From Taeniopygia guttata (lineage: Eukaryota; Chordata; Aves; Passeriformes; Estrildidae): a stretch of DNA of 64,000 nt. This document shows, piece after piece, positions 1 to 12,711 of this stretch (positions are counted from its first letter, which is position 1; every line of letters begins with the position of its first letter). The DNA lies in contig NC_133036.1 in NCBI RefSeq assembly GCF_048771995.1, positions 16,895,001-16,959,000 on the forward strand. The letters are read 5' to 3'. The notes below the pieces were generated by a model. It was not told the DNA's origin, did not search any database, and was given only the letters and a program-made list of their open reading frames with translations. Both the position numbers and the translations under genes were made by a program.

Positions 1-1284
1 ACTTGAAACCTTTGATCATGAGCATTTAATAGTGATACCATTATTTAAGAATGAGTTTCACGAGGTGCTTGTATATAAACTTCAGTTTGGAAGATTACCT
101 GGCAATGGGACATAAGAATAGAGTATCTCAGTTCTGTGCTCTGAATCTTTAAGTGGTTATTGCTTAATGATAGCTGTTGACTTACAGGAACAATAGAATT
201 ACAGTCAGCTGTAGAATTAAATATAAATTCCTGCATCCTGGAATGTTGTAACTTGTACACTAAGGAGTTACTGCCTCTGTAGTTTTTAGCTGTTCATTTG
301 TTTGAATGGTCTCTCGCTGGTCTGTAACCAATTTCTTCATTTCTTAATGCAGAATGGAAGCAGTAACAGTAATGTTCATGTGATACTTGGGATAAATTGA
401 AAGAGTAGTGCCAGCAGGAGCTACTCTCTAATCCACTGCTATTCTTTCAGACCCAGAATGTGACAATTTCTTTGTCCTAGATTGCATTTCCAGCAGGAGA
501 GAATACTCCAACTCTGTGGCATCGTTTCCTCTCTCCCAAGATGCGTGTCCTGCCCTGTTTATGTCTGGGGGGGATGTGATTTATGCAACCAGCAGCTGGT
601 TTCAGCACCACAGAACAACTCTTTTAGAGTGAGTCAGATTATTTACGTGTTGTGGTAGCATTGCTTATATCTCTGCCTGGTGACTTCTGCTTCGATTTAT
701 GTCACTGCAGAAAGCATCTGGTTGTTCTTTCAGTTCCCTGACAGTTCAGGTTTGGGTTTCCCACTCTGCTTGCACTGTTTTCACATTTCTGCCTTCTCTG
801 GCTGACTGTTGTTATAAATCAACGTTTGGTCAATTTGTCTCCCACTCTGTCTCAAGGCTCCCCTAGATACATGTTGACAGTCTGAAATGGTTTCTTCAGG
901 CTGACCCAAATGGTTGCTGCTTGCATGTAGAACAAATTAACTTCTGCCTCCCCAGGATGAGAAAGAATTAAATGGACAAATTAAACCCAGACTATATTTA
1001 TCAAATAAGTGCTGCAGGAATTTCCTGCATTCCTTGCAGTGCTTTAGTACCTCCCTGTGCTTCACTGAACCCCAAAGTCCCTGGTGGCTGTCACGGTGAA
1101 AAGTGTCACTACTATGGTTCTGCCAAAGGAATGGTTGCTTCATTTAAAAGTTTTGGATCAGGAAACAGAGTCAGCTCATTGGAGAAGAAGAAATAAAGTA
1201 CAAATGTCAGAATGACCATTTCTTAGAGAACAACAGGTTGTGAAACTATGGTGCTCCTTGGGAATTTGAGACCTCCCCTGTGGA
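1..1284. other. Unique non-coding DNA
   Basis: No repeat family, exon or RNA gene is recognisable. Frames are short and broken. A 17-base palindrome (TGCAGGAA-T-TTCCTGCA) sits at 1013-1029; this may be chance. Confidence 0.6.
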
Positions 1285-1681
1285 GCTGGGCTGGGAGAGC
1301 TGGGACTACTCAGCCTGGACAGGAGAAGTTGTGTGGAGACCCCACAGCCCCTTCCAGGGTCTGAGGGGCTGCAGGGAAACCAGAGAGGGACAATTCCTCA
1401 GGAACTGCAGTGCCAGGGCACAGGGAATGGCTCCCAGTGGCAGAGGGCAGGGCTGGATGGGATGTTGGGAATGAGGAATTGTTCCCTGGCAGGGTGGGCA
1501 GCCCTGGCCCAGGTGCCAGAGCAGCTGTGGCTGCCCCTGGATCCCTGGCAGTGCCCAAGGCCAGGCTGGACACTGGGGCTGGAGCAGCCTGGGGCAGTGG
1601 GAGGTGTCCCTGCCATGGCAGGGGTGGCACTGGATGGGCTTTAAGGTCCCCTCCAACACACACCGTTCCATGATTCTATGA
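1285..1681 (+). mobile_element. CR1 LINE, 5'-truncated 3' end
   Basis: This is the 3' terminal part of a CR1 non-LTR retrotransposon. It runs from the end of the ORF2 region (around 1300, in the stretch that encodes the usual GLFSLE-like end in older copies) through the GC-rich 3' UTR, and ends with the diagnostic CCATGATTCTATG at 1668-1680. It is very similar to the copies at 19138, 29320, 37031 and 62845 in the window. The 5' edge is approximate. The copy has no coding capacity. The open frames on both strands here (up to 173 codons) come from its GC-rich composition. Confidence 0.9.
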
Positions 1682-4600
1682 CAGACCTGGATGCAGTGGG
1701 GATTTTTAATAATGGTGAAATGGTTTGTGGGTGACATTGTTCTTACTTCAAAGAAAAAGGTGCAGAAACACCTTTGAGCCCTACAACCTCTCATGAAGTG
1801 AATGAAGCCTGTGAATGAAAATTGCAAACAAGTGAATTACCTGCTTTGCCAAAAGATGAGCTCTAAGCAAAGCATTGTGGTTCTACTCTCAAGTAAAACC
1901 AATGCTTTCATTTGGCATGTTGAGCCTATTTTAGTTGCTCTGGCTGTACAAACTATGTAAGCTGGTTTTAAGTCTGCATAGGGAAAAGGTAGGAAAAATT
2001 CACCACAGTTTTGACGAAATCAAATTAAAAATTCATGGAAGTAAACCACTGTTCTGCCTGATCCAGTAAGATAAAAGTTTGGGAAATAAAAAAGCATTAG
2101 GAGATGCAGAAGCCTCTGGTGCATTATTTTATTTAATTTTAAATGTAACTTGTCTATTTTGTGATGATATTATCACTTGCCTCTTGAATACAGTAATTCT
2201 CAGAGGAATAATCTTCCCTCCTACACTGCTGATGTAGGAATGTGCTGTATTTGATGATCAACAAGAGTATATTCCATAAAGGGCTTTAAGCCAGTAGTGC
2301 TTGGGGGAAAGAGAGCTTGTATCAGCAGCAAATCAATACTTTCTTTTTATATTTGTGGAACATACATATCTGTGCTAGATAAATACAGCACTGCCTAGCT
2401 CTGTTTAGTTTGCTTACCTGCACAAATTCCAGACACCACATCTGCATTTTTGTCATTATCATCTCACAAATCTATTCACAACAGACAGCCACAATACTAG
2501 GGTGGCGTTTTTTAACATTCACTTTTGTATGTTGCAAGAAGGCGTGGCCTGGAAAAGAATAGAGAACTAGTAGTAAACCTTTGTTAAATTAGCTGTTGCA
2601 GTGGAATTAGCAAGGGAAGTTAAATATCCCTCACAGGAAGAATTCAGCTTTTTCAGTAGGATATCTCATGGATGTCTGCTTTAAGCCAGAACAAGGCAGG
2701 AGCACTATGAGTCTAATTTGCAGCCTAGGAACTCAATTAAAATGAGAAAAAATACAACAGTATGAAAATGGAATGGTGTGATGAACAAGTGCAAATTGTA
2801 TCTCCAGTTTCATGTATTTTGATAATTACAGTTTCTTGACAAAGTCTCTGTACTTCCAGCAGTGTGTCAGGCAATTTACAGCAGGAGAGAAGGTCAAGTT
2901 CACTGAAAGTCCAAGCGTAGTCTCACATCATTCCAGCAGAAATAAATCAAGTTCCCAAGAAGTTTGGGGCTGCCCAAACACATACGGAAGTTTACAGATC
3001 ATTAGATGGGCAATATTTTGGGAACTGGGTGCCTTGGTATGAGATTCACAAGCAGCAGATGCTCTGAGCAGGGAGCTGGAGGGGCAGGGATGTGACCAGG
3101 AGTGCTGGGCATGGAGGTGTGCAGAGCATGGCTCAGTCCCAGCTCAGGGCCCTGGGCTGCAGGGAGGAGAGGAGAGGTTTTGATCACACAGCACAGGGCT
3201 TCAGGGTCTGGTGCTTTGTTCTGTCCATGCCCAGCAGTGCCAACATTTTCATAAAACACACCTGGGATCCAGGACTCCTCTTTTGGAGTGGCTGTCTAAG
3301 CAACAGGAGACTTCCAAACTTTTAATTAAAACAGCAACGACCACTCCATAGAGCCATCAGTGGGGAGAGGGGCTGCACTGCTGCTGCCACTGCAGAAGGG
3401 CACAGAAGGAGGGTGCTGTGGCCTTCTATGAGTGCAGATTTTTTTCAGTTGTCCCACTTTAAATATTAATGATCTCCATGCAAATGCTTGATATGGCTGT
3501 GATTCCTAGGATGTAAATGGTAGCCTAAAGGAGTAGATTTTATAAAGTACTGGGAAATTGCTCTGCATTACGTTCAGAGGAACATTATGTAATGGAAGCA
3601 GTACTTTAAAAATTGTGCTTTCCTCTCAAGATGGAGAAATGTTGGGAAACCTTTATTGTCTAAAGTGTTTAGTGCCTGAGAATTCCATGGAATATCCATT
3701 CTGGATCTTGTAATAAATATTATCCTAGTCTGCCATGGGAATGTGGCAACAGTAAATGAAGAGCATTGTCTGAGTGCTGTAAGTGGATTGGATTTAAAAT
3801 GGTTAGATTGTGGCTTTGTCAGGGAGAGAAAAAGGACAGCTTCTCACTGAGATAGCTGTTAAACTGAATAGTCCTTTAGAGATAAGGCATCAATAACTTT
3901 CTCCTAATCTTAGTTGAGCTTAATCAAACACCTCACTTATCAGACTTAGCTGCTCTCAGGTAAAAGCCTCCTTATCTGGCATTCACAGGGTTTTATAGGA
4001 AGTTAGTTAACATCAAAAAGCGCAGATTTTGAGCATGACAAAGTCACCTCTACTCCCCAGAACACAAGCAATCACACTGCTCCCAACCAGGAAAAGCAGC
4101 TCAATCTGAAATCTTAAAAGGTTCCAGTCACAATTGGGAAATTTTTCTTTATTAATAATGATAATGGCTGAGAGTATTATTCTTTAGAGCTGTTGTGCTC
4201 CTGAACAGAATAGCACCGGGTTATATGAGCAAGGAGGGTTATATTCCTTCTTGCTTGGGAAAATAAAAAATCTACAGAGCAGCAAAAAAGACATAAATTG
4301 GCATTGTTGAAAGATTATTTTTATAATAATTCAGTACAATAGTGGGTGATACTAGAGGACCTCCATTGCTAAGTGAAGTTCTATATAGCAAACCAACAGT
4401 TAATTTTCTTTGTTTGATGCATCTCTATCTCTGAATTTTCACTTATTGCACATGCAAGCCCACAAAGCAAAGGAGGGCTGCCTTTGTTCTGATTCTGCTA
4501 ATTTTGGTTAGAACAGTGTCCTTTTTTGTGAGTAAATACCTTGAGAAGATCCAGAGACAGGATCTTGTTTGCTAAATGGCAAAAGAGATATGAGAGGAAA

Positions 4601-7600
4601 GATGAAATCCAGAAAGGGAATTGACTTGGCACTGATGTAAAGTAATAGGGGTGATATGAAAGTCTAAGGGAAATGTTTCATTTCAAAAGATAAAAAGCAT
4701 TATGAAGATTTCAAAGACCTAGACAGCTACTGAACTCTATCTGGTGAAAGAAGAGTGTGAACTATTAAGCATTTGAAATGTTTTGTTCATATGGGAATTC
4801 ATTTGAAATTGTTGTTGATTTTATTATGCAGTTCATGTTAATGGATATTTGACTGTAAGGTTGATTATTAATGAAGGACAAATGAAATCTATGCTTAATG
4901 TTATGCCATAGTATGTCACCTTGAAACTTTAATTGTAAAAATTCAGTAGGGCCAGACTTGATCAGTATTTCAATTGAGAGCCACGAGGCAGATGAAGTAG
5001 GGCTGTGACAGGGCCCTGAACAGTTCATTGCCATTCCTGCCACCTGTAGAGATGCAAGAAGAATGGCTGTAGCTTTTCTATAATATGAGAGCATATTATG
5101 TTAAGATGGAGAAGAAAGTAACCAAACCAACCCACAAACCACTTTGGAAGGCTTTGGTTGGCCACCAAGCAACAAAACCATTGTAACACCTTCTATAATA
5201 AACAGGTTTTTTGCAGTCTTGCTGGTTGCAATATTTATTTCAAACTATTGTGAGACTGCTGAATGGTTGTTTTGTTTCGTTCTGTGATCTATGAGTACAA
5301 ATCCTTCAGAATTCTACGGGTCCCTTAGAAAATATTTTGCAATGGTGCAGAAATACTCATTGGAGTGGGCCAGGACTTTGTGTATATCCATGGGGCTGTT
5401 GAGGGTGGAGCTCTTTGATAATTTGTTTTTTTATTTTCTGATAGAAAATATTGGTTTGTCAGAAGCGTTTCACTGAATATAAAATAGTAGCTCTAGGATG
5501 GGGTTATTTTGAGAACTAAGGAAAAGCAGCCTTTACTCCCTTTCCACACTCCCAAAGCACAGCTCTGTCAGTCACTCAGCACTGGGATTGCCCCTGGAAT
5601 AGGATCCACGTTTGGATGCGATGGGGATGGGGGAGCAGAGGTGCAGAACGCCCCAGCAGCTTTAGGGCCCGTCCCTAAAGGGGCCAGGGGCTGCTCTGGG
5701 GCTGTGGCTGCAGGGAAAGGAGCCCAGCTTTGCAGCTGGAATGTCACAGTGCCACTCTGTGGTGGTTTGTCAGATCGATGGCAGGCAGGGAACTCCTCCG
5801 AGGAGCCCTGGAACCAGGGGACAGGGCTCTGTACCTCGCTCAGCGCTGCTGTGGCAGCTCTGCACAAGGCTGATACCTGGGAATTGTGCCAGCATGGCTG
5901 TTTGCCTCCTGCTTTCCTTCTGCATTTCACTCAAACCAGCACTTGGCTTGGGGAGGTTTTTATTTCCTTGTGAGTAACTTGCTCTGAAGTCAGCAGAAAC
6001 AACATAAATTCAGTAGTCTTCAATTTGTTCTTGTTTTCATTTTTTTCCTAAAGAAAAATAAGTGTCAGTATCCGGTTGCTTTAGTCAGGCTTTAGCTGTA
6101 ACCTGTATATTTAATATAATCTAATATTCATTAAATAATTCTTCCCACTGATTGTTCAAAAATATACCTGTCATTAGGGCATCAGATGGGTTCTCCTACA
6201 TGATCCCTGTGGAACTGTTCATCCTCAGAAATCTCTTTCTGATCTCATCTGTCTCTCCACTCAATGTGCTTGTAAAATTAAAACCCTGCACAAAGTCAAA
6301 GAAATAAGCAGGGAGGGAAGGACAAACCACTCCCTTAAAGCTTCTGCTTTCCTTCTCTGTGCCCCCGAAACAGCACAGGGCTCACCTGGAAAAAGCAAGA
6401 GAAGTCTTACTAAAGTCATACATATTTGAATTTCTGTATCTCCAGTCTGATTTCTTCAGCTGCAAGTAAAAAGCAGTGGAAAGGAAGTGCAGCCACTTGC
6501 ATTGTTATGTTGCTTGTGCAACAGCTCCTTGGATGTTGGGCACACAAATTTAAAATCTTTTGAATCATGGCAGTTTTCAGAGTTCTAAAAGATAGAAAGT
6601 AAAAGAAACATAGTCAGGAGTATACAGTGTCTAAAGCAGAGCTAGAATGAGAATTAGGAGTTCACTCTTCCACTTCTACACATGAGAAGAGATTTCTTTA
6701 ATGGTGTCAGGCCTCAATATTTTTTCATGAGTTGAGGAGAACCATTTAAATTCATTGAAATTTCAAATAAGGTTTTTAATGAACAAATCAACAGTCCTTT
6801 GTGGCATGGGATACTACTGCAACCTTCAGAATTGAGATTATGGCCTTAACACAAGTTAGACAACCTGCTTTAATTAAGATTATAGAAGCCTTCTCAAGTT
6901 ATAATTACAGTGCACTGTTGCAGGCACTGTTGTCTTTTTTGCATTCCCTGCTACCAGCAGCACATATGTGACTTGGCATTTAACATGTGCATTGTTCACA
7001 TTATATCACATTAATAAGGTCAGTGCACCTGAGGGGGAAGGAGCTCTTGCACAGCTTTCCCCCTCTCTGCTCCTGCCCCTGTCACAGCAAAGGCTCCACA
7101 GGTCTCTGTGCTGGTATCTCTGGGCTTTCTTCTGCCAGATGGTTGGGTTGTAAGTGTGAGGTCTCATTTCTTCTTCTTCTTTTTTCTCCCATCCTTTGGT
7201 ATATCTTTAATTCTGGAGAGTTTGTTAAATCTGAGTGCAGCAGGTATAATTTTCTCATTAAATCAAAGGACAAGGTCATTATATGTTAAAAGGAGGAAAT
7301 AACTAGTTCACACATGTTATCTTCACAAAAATATGAGCTGAGCAATTCTGTACTGACCTTTCAATATCATTCAAAATTAAATTCCATATGCACTCTTCTA
7401 CTGTCTTCTGTTCTGCTGCTATGATGCTAGAATGGATTTTAGGAAAAAATATAAACTGAACTGTTTCTTTATAACTATTCCATTGGAGTCACCTGACCCT
7501 GATTTCTATTTGTCCATATTTAACATTTTAATGTAACTCACATATGATCTCACTGTATCCATCATAACAACATCAGGTAGTTTCTAACTGCAATAAAAAA

Positions 7601-9801
7601 CACTGTGATCTTTTGCATGCACTACTGTCTCCAGAAATACAGGCCTTGATATGCTTAAGAGTAACAAGTGGAAGGACTTGCATCATTAAATACTGTAGAA
7701 AAGACATTAATATAGATTTGTAGTCATAAAATGAATTGGTCTGTCTCGCTGGCAGGAAGCAATTTCTGCAGGGTGTAATTCCAAACACAAAAGAACATTG
7801 CTACAAAGGTGCTGTGAAGACACAGAGCAGTAACAGATAAGCCCCCAGAGTACACATTTACTAGAGGAATATTAGAGTGATTTGAGAGTGAAGAAAAGGA
7901 ATAGTAACACTCAGGGCTGCAGTGTTCACATCTGTGAATATGCTTAATTGTTTTATTGCAGCGCTTTAAATGTGGTGCCTGACAAATAGGACGCTGTAAG
8001 ATGCCTCCTTCTCCTGAGGCCTTAGGATGGAGGTGTTTCTGTTTGCTAGCAGCAGTGTCCTGTGTGAACCAATAATTTATGAAAGGCTTGGAAACTGCTA
8101 AGGGAGGCAGGTACTTTGTGAGGAAAGCTTTGTCTGGCTCTGCTTTCAGATCCCAGTGCAGCTGGCTTGTAATACTTCCTGTGGTCCTAGGAAACAGCAG
8201 AACACTGATAAATATTTGGAGTTTGAGTAGGGATAATGATGACTTTAAGCCTTCTGTGCCTAAAATGGAAGCATTGAGTCCAGAGAGTGTGTTGGATAAG
8301 TGGGTAATATTTTACTGAAGCCTCTTGACCAAGACTTGCTCTGATGGTGATGAAATTAGAGCTGGGTGAGAAAGTGCTTCATCTTAATGTGGGCTGGCTT
8401 TGGAAACTCCAAATGAAAGGTTTTTACAGGAGGAGAACAAACTTTGCCAAGGTTGAGAGTAAAGTATTAAACAGCAACAGGAGTGCCATGTTCAGATAGT
8501 TCTGCTCTGTTCCAGATTAATGTCCTGACCTTTGTATTTTATTAGTCTGGGATATCTCCACATCTTTCTGGGTTTGACCAGAGACCTTTTCCAGCACAGT
8601 GCTTAGTTGATCTATTCTCAGCCTTTTGTCTATTGTGGCTAAAAATAGTTGAGTTGAGCTAGTCAGGAATTTGGCTGTTTCAAATACAGACAGAGAGGGT
8701 GACTTGCCAAACTGGAGGGAGCACAATGAAATGGTTTCAGTTTGAAGTTGAGTTCATCCCTTTGCTTTAAGATAAGAAATTCCTGAACTGAGAAGGCAGA
8801 TACAACTTCCACTTTAAGAAAGGACACAAGGAAAGGTCAAAACAATTTAGAAGAGATTTGTCTCTTCAAATAAGGCAAGTAGTTATGTTGCTTTAAAAAA
8901 GGAAATGAAACCGTCATTGTGGAGGACTTATTAATGTAAAACAGATTAAAATATGCATTCATAATATGTAAATATAGAGTCAATTAATACAAAGCTTTTT
9001 TACAGTATAAGTGATTGTAACCTGCCAGTGTCCTCTGGGACGACTTTGAAACTGAAATGCTTCTTCCTTATAGTCCCAGTTAACAACAATCAATAAACAG
9101 TAAACATAAAGCAGTCTGTTGCCAAGCGAGCAGTGTCTGAATAGGACAGTTTAATTTTCAACAGATGAGCAGAATTCACCAGGAGCATATAGGCTCAGGA
9201 GCCTGGTGTGCATTGCAGGACCAATTCCAGTAGGCAAAAGAAAGTAAAATTGAGAAAGGATTAAAATCTGTGGGTTTGGGCTGACTCCTGTCTTGTTTCC
9301 CTCAGATTTCATCACTTACAGCCCTGTGAAGCCAAGATGAAGAGGGCATAAAAACTCTGAAGCATTTATTTCCCACTTCCAGTTTGATCTTTTCTTTGAT
9401 CCTTGAAAGATTCTGTCAAAGCACGACAGCTGGAATCTGTCAGGAGGCCTATTGGTGAAGGAGGTCATGGTGTGTCAATTTAGCAAAGGTGACATCTCTC
9501 CCCTGCAAAAGATGGTTCTGCTCACAGCCTGGGAAAGAGGTGCCAAGGGAAGAGGCCAAACTCATTGCAGCTCTCACTGTTTCACTGTTGCCACAACTCC
9601 CTGTAAGCCTGGTGCTGTCAGGAATGCTCAAGTCATAGTAAAGAGATACCATTATTTATACTTCAAATTATACAAGGGGATGTCTGAATATTTTTCCCTT
9701 GAACAGTTGCAGTGTTACTTGACAATTAAATGGTGCCATGTGACACAGTGTATTAAGTGGTCATGATCTGCTCCCCTATCTAAAATTTAGTCTTTTGGAA
9801 G
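1682..9801. other. Unique non-coding DNA, 8.1 kb
   Basis: No recognisable repeat or exon. Two GC-richer patches (about 3050-3250 and 5520-5960) produce open frames up to 154 codons on both strands, but the translations show no known domain and no clear splice context. A weak hairpin (10-bp stem, one mismatch) lies at 4229-4256. The rest is AT-rich. Confidence 0.55.
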
Positions 9802-10077
9802 TCATAAAATCACAGAATATCCTCAGTCTGAAGGGACCCCCAGGGATCATTGACCCAGCCCCTGTCCCTGCAGACCCCCCAGCATCCCCCCTGTCCATCC
9901 CTGGTGTCCAAAGGCTCCTGGAGCTGTGGCAGCCTCGGGGCCGTGCCCATTCCCTGGGCAGCCTGGGCAGTGCCAGCACCTCTGGGGACACAGAACCTTC
10001 CCTGATCTCCAGCCTGAGCCTGCCCTGCCCAGCTCCAGCAACAGCAACCCTCTGGTCCTGTTTCCAGTGACAGGATC
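9802..10077 (-). mobile_element. CR1 LINE 3' end, distinct subfamily
   Basis: Read on the minus strand, this is a CR1 3' end. It terminates at the plus-strand left edge with the tail signature ATCACAGAATATCC and continues through the usual GGTCCCTTC-like block and a GC-rich 3' UTR. The sequence differs from the main GC-rich CR1 type in this window, so it belongs to another subfamily. It is 5'-truncated and has no coding capacity. The overlapping open frames (up to 167 codons) are repeat-derived. Confidence 0.8.
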
Positions 10078-12031
10078 CTAGGGAACAGCACAAAGCTGTG
10101 TCTCCTATATGAAGTCTCCTTATAGGAACACAGGTAAGAAGGTATTTGGCCATTTTTACCTGTGATCTGCTTGTGTACAATGTTCTGTTAATTTCTCTGG
10201 TTTTCACTTGGCACATGATCCTTGGAGTATTCATCACTGCATCTTTAATTGCATTAATCCAAGTTGCAAATAGATGCATGTTGCTGCTGGTGCAGAGGTT
10301 GGTTCAACTAAATACAAAACTCTTAATTTTAAGTAGATTGCGGAGGGTTTTGCACATTTGGTATGTTCAGCTTTTGAAAGCAGTTTCTGCTGAAAGTGTG
10401 GCTACTTAAAATTCAAGCACTCTGCAACTAAGGAACTCCAAAAAGAGGTAATGAACCATAAATTATTGCCGTTAGATATTTAATACTCAATCAGTATGTG
10501 CTCTCTCATGCATATCCCACTGGCATTGCATTTATTCTGACAGTGTGGTACTGGTTCAATTACTTTGCTCATTTACAATAAAAGATTAATGAAAAGAGGT
10601 ATATTTTAGTTCACAGAGATTAATTGCATCCCTTACTTTCCCTACTCTAGAAATATTCAACCCATAATCCTGATAGCTTTTTCGTCAACAAGTACATGGA
10701 AAATTAATAGACTTCCTTCTGCTGGAATCCTCAGTAGGCTTGCAGATACAAACATCCAGGGAAAAGCTGACTGAAAGTTGGCTTTCTGGTATGGAGGAAT
10801 TAATTTACCTCCTCTCCCTCATTCTTTCTCTTTCCTTTGCTCTTTAATCCATTCTGATGACACTTTGAATTAGCCAGAAGAAAAACAGGTTCGTGCAGTA
10901 AGTGTTGAAACCAGCACATCCTTTGTCCTATTTCATCCAAATAAAACTTGTGGTGTCTTTCACTTCTGATGTGTGCCCAATTGTGAGGGGGGATGGACAT
11001 TCCAAGAGCTTACTAGGCTGTTAATGCCTCATCAAATTTAACAACCTTTATATTTGCAGAGTACCTGCCAAGGTTACTAGTAAAACTGATTTTTAATCTT
11101 GCTATGAATGCAGTTGGTACTTGTTTTAAAAAAAAGGTGCGCTGTTGACATGTAGGAAGAGAAAAATATTTTGCTTTATTTTAGAGGATTTCTGTTTACA
11201 TTAAGAAAGTGAATCTAAGAAAAGGCAGTCACTTTAATATCACAAGAAAACACACCAGTGGCTATTATTTAAAACAATACAAATTGAGGTTTACATGTAA
11301 GCTGCAGAGCCCTAAGGTAGATCTTCAGCACTAAAATTATAGCAGGGTAGATTTTAGAAGGGATTGCTTTGAGTTCAGCTTAGATAAACATCCAGAAGTT
11401 CAGAACTTATCACAAACTTCTAAGACTGCTAACCTTACCAAATTAAAAGGGAAATCTGATTAAACATTGATTAAACATTCTTGAAATGTTATGGCAGTTG
11501 TGGATCTGCCCATTACTGGAAACTATTAGTGGGGGAAAAGGGGATAAAATATTTAAATATTTTAAACCTTTGACATTGGTATAAAAATAGATGTACACTT
11601 TGAATATGTATCTAGTATATGCACATATTTATCTCTCCATGGTCTTATAGAAAAGGCTCTTGGAACTACTTTTGAAAATGCTTCCTGGAAATCCTTCTCT
11701 AAAGCTACAGTAAAATATGTAACAGCCAGCTAAAAGTCTACATCCAGCTCAACCTCAAAATGCAGTTTTATTTATTATTATCCTTTTTAATCTGTACCAT
11801 TTTCCATCTTATTAAAGCTCAGCATTAATTCAGAGTGAACCTTGCAGGCTGTGGAAGCTGAACTGGTTTTTGGTGGGGTAGCACAACTTCTGGGGCACTT
11901 TGGGCTGAGGTGAATGAAGAAGCACAGCTTCAGGGAGTCCACATCCTCTGTGGTCACTGCACAGGTAGATTTGCCTCTTCCAAGGGCTGAACAAAGACAT
12001 GGATAAAATATTCAGCTTCGGATTGTTCGTA
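10078..12031. other. Unique non-coding DNA
   Basis: AT-rich sequence with no recognisable gene or repeat. An 87-codon plus-strand frame at 10146-10409 is hydrophobic but resembles nothing I know. A perfect 20-bp AT palindrome lies at 11545-11564. Confidence 0.55.
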
Positions 12032-12711
12032 TGTTGGAACTCAAAATGTCCCTCAGACATTTTTGGAGGTTCCGGGCCCAGGTCAGGAGCGTTTGAGACC
12101 CTGGCAGGCATTTGGAAACAGCTGTGATTTTGGATTTGAACCATGGAATGATTTACCAACCTTGCAGGAAGAACAAGAAGTCACAAAAGTTTAGATATGA
12201 GAGTAGAAGTAGTCACAAAGTAAAAGGAAGAATTTTTGAGTGCTGTACAGGGGGGTTTTAGTTTTGTACATGGGGGTCAGAAGTTTTAAGATGGAGGGAT
12301 TTGGGCCTGCCCTGTCCTCCCTCTTTCTTCTTCCTTACCCCCATGTTCTTGGTGATGTTGGCACTCACAGATTGGTTTAGAGTAGAAAAGCACCATTTAA
12401 TATAGGTAATAGGCATTGGGAAAAACTGTACCCATGTAACACGTAATGTACCATATAAAAGACAGCAGCAGCCCTGGGCGGGGAGAGAAGAAGCAGTCGG
12501 GAGTCAGAGAGGATGTCAGGGTGTGTGTGTGCCTCTGCCTGAGCTGTGAGCAAGCCACAGCAGCCCAAGGAGAAAATCTTTTAGATAACTTGCAATAAAC
12601 TGCCTTGAGACCGGACAACAGAGACTGCTGAGCCTTTCTTTGGAAGCAGGGGTTGGAGGAGAAATTGTTCCACCACACGGAGCCACCCCCAATCTAGGGT
12701 GAGCTCCGGCA
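12032..12711 (+). mobile_element. Solo LTR of an endogenous retrovirus, family A copy 1
   Basis: A 680-bp element that starts TGTTGGAACTC and ends CTCCGGCA, so it has the TG...CA ends of a retroviral LTR. It is nearly identical over its whole length to 28576-29255 and to the reverse complement of 16408-17090. A TATA box (TATAAAA, 12454-12460) and a poly(A) signal (AATAAA, 12594-12599) mark the U3, R and U5 order on the plus strand. No gag, pol or env sequence flanks it, so it is a solo LTR. The flanks TTCGTA and ATCTTA agree at only 4 of 6 positions, so any target duplication has decayed or the ends are slightly misplaced. Confidence 0.85.
12454..12460 (+). promoter_or_regulatory. LTR TATA box
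   Basis: TATAAAA in the context CCATATAAAAGACAG, conserved in all three family A copies. It would be the retroviral core promoter; the AATAAA lies 134 bp downstream. Present activity is unknown. Confidence 0.6.

Noticed and set aside
10146-10409. Hydrophobic 87-codon frame, possible membrane protein
   Set aside because: No homology recognised, no start context or splice signals, and the composition fits AT-rich non-coding DNA.
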